This document shows positions 18,171-30,100 of a stretch of DNA of 64,000 bases, one piece after another. The position numbers and the translations under genes are program-made. The notes under the pieces are model-generated. The model saw only the letters and a list, made by a program, of their open reading frames with translations, made no database searches and was not told where the DNA came from. Positions within the stretch are counted from its first letter, which is position 1; every line of letters begins with the position of its first letter. The DNA is from Trichobilharzia regenti (taxonomy: Eukaryota > Platyhelminthes > Trematoda > Strigeidida > Schistosomatidae), in assembly GCA_944472135.2 (NCBI GenBank), contig OX235264.1, positions 123,719,809-123,783,808 of the forward strand, read 5' to 3'.

Positions 18171-21100
18171 GTGAGTTTATGTTCCAGAAATTCATTTCTG
18201 CATAGGCGCAATTGTGTACGCTGAGTTAGGAGTCACGATTCCTCGATCTGGTGGAGAATATATTTACATCCTCCAGACATTTGGACCCTTACCCGCCTTT
18301 CTTGCCTTTTGGATCACATTTGTAGTAATTGGATCTGCCAGCTGTGCTGCAAATGGACTTATCTTTGCAGACTATATTCTCCGGCCAGCATTCCTTAGTT
18401 GTACTACTCCCACTGATGCTGTTCGACTTGTTGCAGTTCTTGGGATTCGTGCGTTTTTCATTTTTAATGTTACTATTATAAAGTAACACTTTGTTTCATA
18501 CACTGCTTTAGTGTTAAATGGGCAACGAAAATCGCAGTTGTCTTCACTGCTTGCAAAGTAGCAGCTCTATTGCTTATTATTGGGTTTGGATGTTACTACT
18601 TAGCTCTAGGTAAGGCCACAATGTTTTGACACTGTTTTGGAATAAAGGACAGCCTCACCACTTGACTGGTATCTCTTTATTTTGATTAGGTAACACGGAG
18701 AGTTTCAAGGATTCGTTTGAAGATAGTGAAACGTCACCAGGAGCACTTGCACTGGCATTTTATCAGGGATTTTGGGCTTTTTCTGGTTGGTAAGTTATTA
18801 TTTCCTTGCCGTATGTCCGGCTGAACACAGTTTCAGAAGTTACTTATTTATTTTTATTAGGAACATGTTGTAACTACTATGCAGAGTAGTAACCGTTGTG
18901 TGAATAGTAATATTGCCTTCCTCTGTACTAGAGGTAAAAGAATTTCGTTCGACTGTTTTTGAAAATGCAGTCTGACTTATTTTGTACTGTACGTGTTTGA
19001 ACAATACCTGAAGTCTATTGTAATTTTAGTGAGGTGAATGCCTTTGAATAAGCGTGACACTCAGTTCAAATCTCCACTTCAAAACTTCTGTAGTATTTTT
19101 AAGTGTTTTGGAGACAGCCATGGTTTTGCATTTTTAAGTTGTACAGTTTTGACATATCATTTTGAGATGTGCATTTGCACATATAAAAGCTGTGCAGAGT
19201 AATCAGTTCTGGAATTTATACTGCGAGAGATTTGACATTTAGCCCTTTTTTAACAGTGATGCAAAGAATAGAACACTTGCATAAGTCCAGGAGCTCTGTT
19301 TTTGCATAAAATAAACAGCTATTCTGTTCTTGTAGTCACTAATGTACTATTGTGTGCATCAATCTTGTTACTAACGTAACTTTATCTGGAAGTTATTCCC
19401 CTGGAAGGTATATTTACAAGTAGTAAATACGTTGCAATGTGAAATGCTGAAAATACTGTTATTATACTGTCACTGTATCTGTTAAGTTATTCTTCTGCAT
19501 AATATTTTGAAGTTAAGCAACCTGTGCTCACTTTCAAGTTTACAGCAACGGCAGCAAGGGCCAAAACCCCAGCTTGATCAAACGTTTGGAGAGCTGATAT
19601 AAATGCAATCGTCTCAGGAGCCAACTCAATAAACTGGTACATCAACCCAGAGTACCAAGTAGAAGCCGCATGGAACCAATTTAAGCAACTTTACACTCAA
19701 GTAACTGAACCTTTCACCCTTTGGTCTGTCCAAAGGGTAGGAAGCATTGCCCCCTCGGATAAACCGAGTGATTCGTGAGTTACTCAGACAGAAACACAAA
19801 TGCTGGAACCTGTTTGCCACATTTGGGACTCCTGAGACCAGGAAATTACATAACAATGGTAGGAATAAAGCTGTTGCAGAAATTCGCCAGTCAAGGATGA
19901 AGTTCGAAGCACATCTGGTTGAAAATGCAAAGGCACAACCTAAGAAAATTTTCTCGTACATGAACTTCGGGAATAAAGCGTCCAATGGTGTCCCAAACCT
20001 GACTATTGACAATGATACAATCAAAGAAGATCAAGAAAAAGCAGAAGCAATGGCGGACTACTTCTCCCAAGTCTTCACTCATGAGTCATCACTCCAAATA
20101 GGATCAGCTCTGACTGCATCAGAGGAATATGGGATAGATTCCGTTGATGTCGACGAAGGCAACGTGCTCAACTGTTTAATGAAATTAAATGCAAGGAAAT
20201 CAATGGGTCCTGATAATCTTTATCTCAAGAAGCTATCAGCTCACATAGCCGGCCCTTTGACCACGACCTTTAAGCTATCTCTCCTAAATGGAGTGTTGCC
20301 TCGTGATTGAAAAGATGCCATAGTAACCCCCATCCACAAAGGAGGATCAAGACAAAGCCCTTCAAATTACAGGCCTATCAGTCTCACCAGCACTTTAATC
20401 AAGACACTGGAAAGAATTATCAAGAAAGGCATCATGGCTTATCTGAAAAATAGCAACTTGTTATCTGGAGCACAGCATGGCTTCCGGAGGAACCTCTCAT
20501 GCCTGTCAAATCTCACTGCAAGAGAAAGCTGGGTCAAATCAAAGGACAACAGAAGACCTGGTGACGTCGTCTTCATAGACTTCAGTAAAGCCTTTGATAA
20601 AGTACCTCACAAAAGACTACTCATGAAGTTGGAAAGTCCTGGTATCAAAGGTAGATTACTAAACTGGCTCAGGGCATTCCTCATAGATAGGAGACAGAGG
20701 GTTAGTATCAACTCAAAATTCTCCTCTTGGACAGCGGTACGTAGTTGAGTGCCACGAGGCACAGTACTCGAACCTCTCCTATTTATTTTGTATATAAGTG
20801 ATTTATCTCTGCTCACTGACTCCCGATGATTCTATATGCAGATGACTTAAAAATTTGGAGGGAGCTGAAGGGAAACAGTGAAACGTCCACATTGCAAGAG
20901 GACCTCAACAAACTGTCAGAGTGGTCCATACAATGGATGCTCCCGATAAATGTGGCAAAATGTGCAACCATGCGCATTGGACAAGCAAGCACGAGCTCCT
21001 GCGAACTAGAGGGAATAACACTTCCATCAATTCAGACTCACTTGGACTTGGGTGCTACGACTTAGAAACTACAGTACACTGTCGCGCGGTGGTTGCAAAA

Positions 21101-24100
21101 TAGTTTCAGGTCCTTATGGGCAATTCGCAGAGCCTTTACTAGAATCACCAGAGATATGTTTACCTCCTTATATACATCTCTGGTGAGGTCAAGACTAGAA
21201 AACTGCATCCAGGCCGCCAGTCCTTGTCTAAAAGGGGATTCACACATTCTAGAAAGGGTTCAAAGGAAGGTACCACGTATGGCTCACGTCATGACTAACT
21301 TATCATACAAGGAAAGACTAGACAGTTTAAATCACTCCTCCCTGTCATATCTTAGGCAGAGAGGAGATTTAATCACAATGTTTAAAATTTAAAATAATGA
21401 CTACGGACCTGACCTATTCTCTCTTTTCCTTTCCATCAGGTCGCAACACATTAGAGGATATAGCAGGAGAGTTCAAAAGCCAAGAAGAAATCATATTGCT
21501 ATTGAGTACTGGTTCTCACATCGAGTTATAAACTCTTGGAACCGACTCCCAGAAGAAGTGGTGTCTGCAACCTCAACTGATTCATTCAAGAAGGGTTCGG
21601 AAAACCACAGAAATTGACTAGAAAAGGATTAACATAGGCTCCAAGCCTTCTATCTTCAACCAATAAATCTGAATGTGAATCTAATATTAACGCGCTGACG
21701 TTTCTCAACATAAAACTGGAAGTTAATTTGTATTAAAGTGCATACACTTGATGGTGGCTTGCAAACAAGCAGAAATCATCTAATTCATTAACATGACCCT
21801 CTTCAGAACGCTTTTAAACAGTTATTAAGTTTTCGTTTAATTGAAAAGTTAGGGATTTTTATTCTCCTACTGTTGACTACTTTTCATCTTATATCTGGAT
21901 AAATAGTTTTAGAAATGTATGTGTGCGTATGTGTTCCAGTTGTTGAATTCACTGCAAGAATAAAAAACAAAAGGTATAATATACCTTGATTGTTCAGCAA
22001 ACTCCTGTGTATTAATGAAGGCTTAAGTAATGGTAGTTAATAATATGCAAATGAAAAAGCAAAATCATTTGTGGACAGCGACTATAATCAAGAAGGTTAG
22101 ATATTCTAAATACCTTATGCTTTATGGGGAATTACTGCTGCTACACATTCCTCGAACACAAAGCCGCTTAGTTTCTGTAGTATTTTCCTTCAAGAAATTA
22201 AGTGTCTTTTGGCAGTCACATTTAGTGTTTTGTAATGTAGAATTGTCGTTTATGAATACCTTGTACTTTAAATCCATTAAATGTGTACACGTTTGAGTTC
22301 TTCATATGAATTGTATAAGAATTATGTTGCTTTCTCAAGTTCTGAAATTAACTGGTCCCTTCTGGTGCCCATATAACCATTTTACCGTCATTTAGTTAAT
22401 TCATAAGACCTATAACAGATTGTTAAAATAGCTAATGCTGGGCTTATCTCAGATGAATCCAGCGTTTCGTCGTATAGCCCTATTTCACTTTTTTATGTTT
22501 AATAAACTTTAAACTGGAGCTTCTATGTTTTTGGTTTCAGGAATTGTCTCAATTTCCTAACTGGAGAAGTAAAAAATCCTGCAAGGTAACTTTTGTTCAA
22601 TTTATCCTCTGTGTGTTTTGTAAGCTTGAATACGTAGTCAGAGAACATGTGTATGTATCACTGAACGGGAACCGCTTACCCTCAGCTATTATTAGATACG
22701 CATGTAAGATCTAATTTGTTCTTATTTATAATGATATAAAATATACAGAATGGGGGATACTTGGGGGAACATTTACCTACGATTTATGAAGATACAGTTA
22801 GCGTTGTTGTACAACAGCCACTATAAGACAGTTGGAATTACCCAAAACAGTTAGTATTTTGGTTAAATAGGGGTAAACACTTTTAAAATAGCTTTGTTTG
22901 GTTCAGTTTTTTTCCGAGCTGCGCATTCAAATGTAAATGAGTATTGTCTCCAGTATCCTGTATGTTGAAACTACTAATTCATTTTTAACTAGGATGTGTT
23001 GCTAAAGGTTATGCAGACCATGGTAAGAGTATATTTTGAAATCCTTAACACTAAAGTACTGTAATTAATCGCATTAGGTATTTTTGTAACGACGTACGAA
23101 CAAACACAAACATGTCTAAATAGGAACTCTAAGTTGTGCCATCTTCTTGCAATATGTCTGTGAAAATATAAACCAGATAACCCTACTTAGAACTGTTTTA
23201 AGTTTCGAGCCTGTAATAATAATAATTTGTAAATGCACTGCCATATATAGCAGACTTTTCCGTGTCAGAAAGAATTTTTGTTTTCACTTTAAACCTGGGT
23301 AGTATTCTTTGAAGTGAAATGGAGTAGAAAGTCAATGTGGAGGAGTATCCTTTGGATACTGTTGTACATGTATATCAAAACTAAATTTTGCTGTATGACC
23401 AGTTGTGGTGCTCTTGGCTTTGACCTGTAGCTAATGTATGTGGTCTGATGATAATACTGGACGCCTAAACCTCAGTAGTTCAAGTGACGTTTTCTTTATT
23501 CCTTTACGTTCCCAGTGGAACATTGAGCTTCTAGCTAGAGGCTTGAAATTTCAGTAGCAGTGGTGATTATTTTTACGGGACGGGGTTGCCCAACCCTCCC
23601 TCTTTACCAGTCTTACTACTGGCTTAGCAAGGTATGGGAGTGAGTCGGCGGCCGGCGATCGAACCCTTCACCAACTGCGTGTTCGGCGAGCAATCTACCG
23701 CCGTGCCACCGATGCATAGTAATGTCCGAACTCATAATCCATAAGTCACTGATCCGCTATGTAAATAATTTTCTGTCATATTGTAACTAAATAAGAAAAA
23801 ACATGGAAGCCAAGTCATATTTCTCATTGATAAAACTGCCCTTACTATATATCTACAGTTTGTATTCGTTAACCAATCACTGGGCGTGTGATTTTGGTCT
23901 AAATTAAACGACATGAAATAGAATGTTCAAATATATATAGTATACTGCTGCTAATGGTGTATTGAACTGTGTGAAAAGTATTCAGCCTCTAACATCAAAT
24001 AGAATGCTCAAATAAATATATCGTGTTCTGCTGCTAATGCTTTATTGAACTGCGGAAATATGTGAGGATAGTATTCCGTTGGCACACATTGTGTGTATCC

Positions 24101-27100
24101 CACCACCACAGTATGTTACTATCACTCATGTCAAACTAGACAGTGAGTTCAAATCCATAGTCATCAGTTTGTGATTTAGTATCTATACGAGTGAACTTTA
24201 CTTTCAGTGTACTGATCCCTTAATTAGTTAACAGTATAAAGTAATATATTTATTTCTTTTATACCCAGGACTCTTCCAATTGTGATCGTCCTTTCTCTTA
24301 CAACAGTTACATTCATCTACATCTTAACGAATGTAGCCTACCTTGCAGTATTATCACCTACAGAAGTTCTCGCTTCAGGTGATGGATCTGCGGCTATAGC
24401 TGTGGTAAGTTGTCATAACTGTTCAATTTCATTCGGTTTTGTACTCTAGTCTTATAAAATTCGTTGGTATCGAAAAGCTTTTTCAGACTATGATTATCAC
24501 TGTCTTCACTTTATATTATTCTCTGTGGTTCTGTTTAGCTGGTCCTACAATCGCTCATCTCGTATATGTCATATTCAGACACATGCCCGACTCCTCGTTC
24601 CCCATTCAGGCTACTACACTCGAGCGGTGGCCTGATATCACCGAAATCACCCAACAGTCAGTCTCTTCAGCGTGTATCCAATCCATCTCCATTTTCTTCG
24701 GAATATTTGTTAAGCATCAAGATCTTGATTGTCCCGTTCTCATAGTTTCTTGTTTCTAATCCTTTCCGACCATCTGATATAGAGCGAAGACAGCTATTGA
24801 TAAAAGTCTGCAGACATCCTGTTGGAAATGCTTTTCGTGAGTCACACGCCAGGATTTCTAATCCACACAGGAGAAATGACTGACCTAATATTCGTGTTGA
24901 AAATCTGATTTGTTTTTTCTTTATGTTGAGTACAGGTTTCCACAGTAATTTTAGAGTGATGGAGGTCTGTTTTGTCTTTCCAATTTTGGCTGGTTTTGAC
25001 TTTCTCATCTGTTGTGCTGTCACCTGTAGTTGAAAGGAAGTTTTAAAATACCCCCCCCCCCGGTTGTTTGAAGATAAGCGAAAACTTCACTTGAAAATTT
25101 GTTTGTTGGACGATATGCAAATATAATAACTATTTCAAAATAGACATGCAGACAAAAATAGTGTACATAATATCTGAGTGACTTCCCTTTGATTCAAACA
25201 GGCACATAAGCTTGTCCTACAGGAAAGCAGATAACATGTAACAGAATGTGAATAGACATAGTTGGTTGAAAATCCTCCTGAACCACTTCGAACAATGCTT
25301 AACAATCTTAAAAATTAAATTCTGACTGCTAGTGCTACAAACATAAATTACAAAACCATTCAACCTTGAAGGGCTGTATATCTCTCGAAGGCTTTCAACA
25401 GGACTCCTATTAGTGACAATGAATAACTTTTCAGGCATGTTAACTACTAGAAAAGCATGAGGTCCTATGTAACTATTTTTCGTGATAAGCTGTCTGTCAG
25501 TTTTCAACACAGAACTTTGAACCAATGTGCAGCAGTTCAAGTCGCCACACCCCGTGTAACACACAAAGCAAGAGAAGAAAGTAGAAGAAATGCATAATGG
25601 CGACAGTAGACAGGGATATCAGACGAAAAGAATAGTAATAATGAAGAACAATATAGTTTCATTGGAAATTATAAGTCACAGGGAGTGAATGCATCTGCGC
25701 CACACATTGAGAACGATTTTGAGCCAGCCATATCACCAGTCATTGGTGTTCACCGTCGAAGGCCTTTTCAAAGTCAATGAAGTTGAGATAGAGAGGTGAC
25801 TGCCATTCTAAGCTTTGTTCAATGATGATCCGTAGTGTGGCGATTTGATGAGTACATGACTTGTTTCTACTGAGTCCAGCTTGTTCCGGTCGAAGTTTTC
25901 ATCCAGGTTGGCGTGTTTGATTCTCTCCAGGATGATTTTTATTATTGCTTCATTGCGTCCCTAGTGGAACATAGGGCTTCAACTGCACGTCTCCACTTGC
26001 TTCTGTCTTCTTCTGTACTTTTCGCCTGCATCCATGTTAGTCCATATTCTTTCAACTCCTCTTCACACGATCTCCTCCATGTCACCATCCCTTGGACGTC
26101 CCACTCTCCGCTTCCCTTTCGGGTTCCACTCGAGGGCTTGACGCGCGATGTCACCCAGCGGTCTCCTCAGCGAGTGTCCGATCCATCTCCACTTTCTCCT
26201 GCATATTTATTGGTTGGCGATTAGTTCTTGTTTTGTTTGTTCCCATAGTTCCTTGTTGGTGATTCTTTCTGGCCATCTGATCTTCAGTATAGAGCGAAGA
26301 CAGTTGTTAATAAAGGTCTGCAACTTTTTGGAAATATTCTTTGTGACCCGCCAAGTTTCTGATCCGTATAGAAGAACTGACTGACTTGACGTTTGTATTG
26401 AAAATCCGACCGGATTTTGTTGGTGATGCTGAGTGACGAAGATTACCAGATTGTTTTCAGGCTGATGAATGTGTTTCTTGCCTTCCCGATTCTCGCTCGA
26501 TTTGACATCCTCGTCCGCTCCTCCTGTATTTGAGACGATGCTCCTTAGATAAGTGAATGAAGTAACCTCTTCCAAATCCCTCCCGTTGATGGTGATTGAC
26601 GCTGGATGTTGCTGCTGTTGTTGTTGTTGGTTGGTTGGTTATTTTCATAACCTCCGTCTTGTCTATGTTCACTTGGAGTCCTGCTGCTTCTTCGACAAGT
26701 TTGTCGGTTTTCGCTCGTAAGTCTTCGATTTTGTGTGATATCAAACATAAATCATCCACGCGCGAAATCCAGGTATTCTAGGTTCTCACGTCATTCGGTC
26801 CAGGATATCCCTGTCTTCTCGTTTCCCACTGTCTGACGCATAATCCAGTCAGTCCACCACAATTAGGAATATCATTGGTGATAGTAAGCACCCTTGTCTG
26901 ACTCCTGTGTTTACTCCAAATGCCCCGCTGATTTTTCCGTTGTGTATGACTTGACATGTGCCGTTGTCGTACAGCTGTTGAATAAGGTTGATGAATATTT
27001 GGGGTACGCTGTAGTACTCGAGTAATTTCCAAATTGCTTCGCGGTCAACGCCGTGGAAGGCCTTCTCAAAGTCTATAAAGTTGAGGTAGAGGTTTGATTG

Positions 27101-30100
27101 CCATTCCATGCTTTGTTCTGTGATGATGATGTGTAGAGTTGCAATTTGGTCAGTACATGATTTGACTTTCCTGAATGCAGCCAGCTTGTTCTGGTCGGAG
27201 TTCTGTCTCTAGTGCGTCCTTTAATCTCTCCAGGATGATGCGACTCAGGATTTTACTTAGCGTCGATAGGAGCATGATTCCTCGCCAGTTCTTGCAGAGT
27301 GAGGCGTAAGTCGCCCTTCTTTGGTAGTTTCACGAGGTAACCTTTCCTCCAGTCAGTAGGCACCTTTCCCTCCTTCCAGACCTTTTGCAATAATGGAGTC
27401 AGCATGTCTGATGTAGTCTCTGGAGGGTATTTGATCTAGTCCAGCTGCTTTTCCAGCTTTCAGAAACTTGATTGAATTCAAAACTTCAGCTCTTGTTGGA
27501 GGATTGGTGTCAACTGCAGTTTTGTGCGCGCTGTTGTTGGTATTTCTGGACAGGTTGCATGTGATGGTCGGTTCAAGAGTCCTTTGAAGTGATCCGCCCA
27601 TTGTTTAATCTGTTTTTCTTCCTTGGTAATTTGGTTCCCTTGGCTGTCTTTTATAGGTTTTGCAACTTCCCAAATAAGTGAATTAGTGGTCAATACGCTC
27701 TACCACTTCGCTCCTTATTTCTAAGCTAGGCGTAGTCTGTGTAGTCCAGTCCTGTAGCATCACCTGACATTTGGCGGGAGCAAATCGCATGCCAAACATT
27801 CGTAGATTGCGACTCAAGGTGTTCAGAAGACTCTGCATTTTCTCAGAGTCTTCACGTAGAAGGACAATATCATCTGCATATTCCTAGTCGGTAACAAATC
27901 AATCCGTGAGTCACTGAAGTGAGTTAGGGTGAAGTCCATTAGTACATCTATGATGAAATTAAATAGAAATGGGGATAGTGAGCATCCTTGACAGACGCCA
28001 CTAGTTGTCACCACTTCAGATGATAACTCGCCGTAAGCTCGCGAGAAGCAAAAAACACTTTTTCTGCCAGACTGAGTTTTAACATTGTATCCACGTAGAA
28101 CATCTATTCATTTTCAGTCAGAAATCAATTGTTTCTTTAATTATAAACTTAACAGAGTTTTGCAACAAGATGTATGGGCTCCTTTGGCTTGGTAATGCCG
28201 GTTCTGGTGGGCGCCTCTGTATTCGGAAGTATAAACGGTGAGGTATTTTCCATTTCTCGGTAAGTTATTCGTGGTAATTTTTTCTTGTTTTGCGTTCCAC
28301 CTGAAAGAAGATACAGTGTGTAAAGGGTTGGGCACATTAGTTATTCTGTTAGTATTTTACCATTCATACAAGTCACAACTGAATCCATACCTATGGAACA
28401 TAATTACTACTAACGATATCACAGTTTTTGTTTAATTCAACTTGTTTATAGCATAACACACTCGTGACCACTAGACCTTCACCAGCAATCAGAACTAGAC
28501 AGCTATGCTGCTTTTTTGTTTTTTAAATTTTCACGTTTGCCTCTTGATTCATGTGAGTATAACTCGTTTGGATGTTAGACGTTAAACATTTAAGTTTGCA
28601 TCTGATTTTTATGTAGATTCCATCTTCAGTAACTTATAACATAAAGTGAACTGTGAATGTGCAAACATGAAAGTTTCACTTTACAATATAAAATCAAAAC
28701 CATATATTGTGTAAGTCATCGGTGTTCGGCGGTACAGTGATAGGATGCTCCCAATCACGCCTCATGTGGTCCGGGGGGTCGATCTCCGGTCGCTGACTCA
28801 CTCCCTTACCTCGCTAAGCCAGTAATAAGACTGGTAAAGGGGATAGATTGGGCTGGGTATGAGGCTAGCAACCCTCATCCTGTAAAAATAAACGCCACTG
28901 CTACCGAAACTTCAAGCCTCTAGCTAGAAGCCCTATGTTCCACTGGGAACGTAAAGGAATAAAACATGTGGCATATGAAGGGGTGTTTTTGGATTGGATA
29001 TAGCAACTAAGGCATCTTTTGTCTCAATCACGTTGAAATTAGGAGGGGTACATATCAATCTGAGTCGTTTCATTTGACAAAATTGTCATCCATAATGTTA
29101 TATCATCATTTGAGTAGAATTCAACTGAAATTGAACAAGAGTCAGGCTAACAACGGTGGTAACAAGGGAGAGAAATTTAATAGAGAGTAAGCGAAGGTTA
29201 AATTCTTGAATGTTAAGACAGATCAGGTCCATTGTAGATGTTGTGATACTGAACTGCAGAATTCGAGATTTAATATGTGGATTGCCATCGATTCTACTGT
29301 TTGAAGAAGTTTGATGTACACTCTTCTAGCAAAGTTCCTTCGTATTCTGTAAATAACTGTGAAGTTCCTCTGTGGGTTGGCTTAGTGTCTAGATCCTATC
29401 AGGTGTCTCAGGATAGAGTTGTGGTGGTGGGGGACCTTTTTTCCTTTATAAAGCCATGAGGGTAAGTGCTCGATGATACGCTTGGGTAACAAACGCTGGG
29501 TACTACCGACATACCCTTTCCTCACGAGCAGGTGGATTGATAGATACACGTTGATGAGGTCAGCAGTGGTAGCTTATATTAACGTTCATGTGAATGATTG
29601 GCGTTGTGGAGAAAGTTAATCGAAGTTTAGCCCGGAGAGAAGTTTATTTTTAGTTAGGTGGTTTCTCATTATTTCTGCCAATGAGTCCCCACTGAATTGT
29701 AGCTTCAGGCAGAGAAGTACTTTTGGAACAGAAAGTGTGGGTGGTTTTAGTGGTTTAGGCTTCATGGATTTTGTAATGAAATATTTGGGTTAACCTTGTT
29801 GAACCTGGAATTACACCTTGTAATAACCTGGGAGTTTTTATGTATTAGTTCTGGGAAATTCAAGTTTAAATACTGGTCATAGATATACGCCGTCTAAGTG
29901 CAAAGTTCTTTTGCAATATTTGTTGGGGCCTGTACGTGCAGTTATCCTTGTAGGTGAACCGCTTGAAGTTATCGACAAGTTTGTATATCTAGGTAACTTT
30001 TTGAGTGCTGGCACAGGTGTGATGCATGAGATTTTGTTGTTGTGCCTTTTTTGATCAAACTAGCGTACACGTATATCCCAGTACTTCTTCGCGTTTATTA

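Larger units (their letters stand above)
22586..24268 (+). other. Intron 5 with SINE-A and an LTR-beta copy
   Basis: Carries a minus-strand SINE-A (23490-23718) and a minus-strand LTR-beta (23782-24110). The remainder is unassigned AT-rich DNA. Confidence 0.6.
24405..28155 (+). other. Intron 6, mosaic of minus-strand retroposons
   Basis: Contains an old SR2-like 3' fragment (24540-25025), the element X 3' end (about 25490-25760), a larger SR2-like copy (25760-27662) and an element X polymerase piece (27663-28085). A poly-C run lies near 25050. All coding-like frames here read on the minus strand. Confidence 0.7.

Noticed and set aside
24439..24759. 106-codon plus-strand hydrophobic frame near SPRM1lc exon 6, considered as an extra permease exon.
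   Set aside because: Most of it is antisense to an old SR2-like fragment, and exon 6 joins exon 7 in phase without it.
18790..28155. Introns 4 (18790-22540) and 6 (24405-28155) are both exactly 3751 bp.
   Set aside because: Their contents differ completely (a plus-strand CR1-like copy versus minus-strand SR2 and element X pieces), so the equal length is coincidence.
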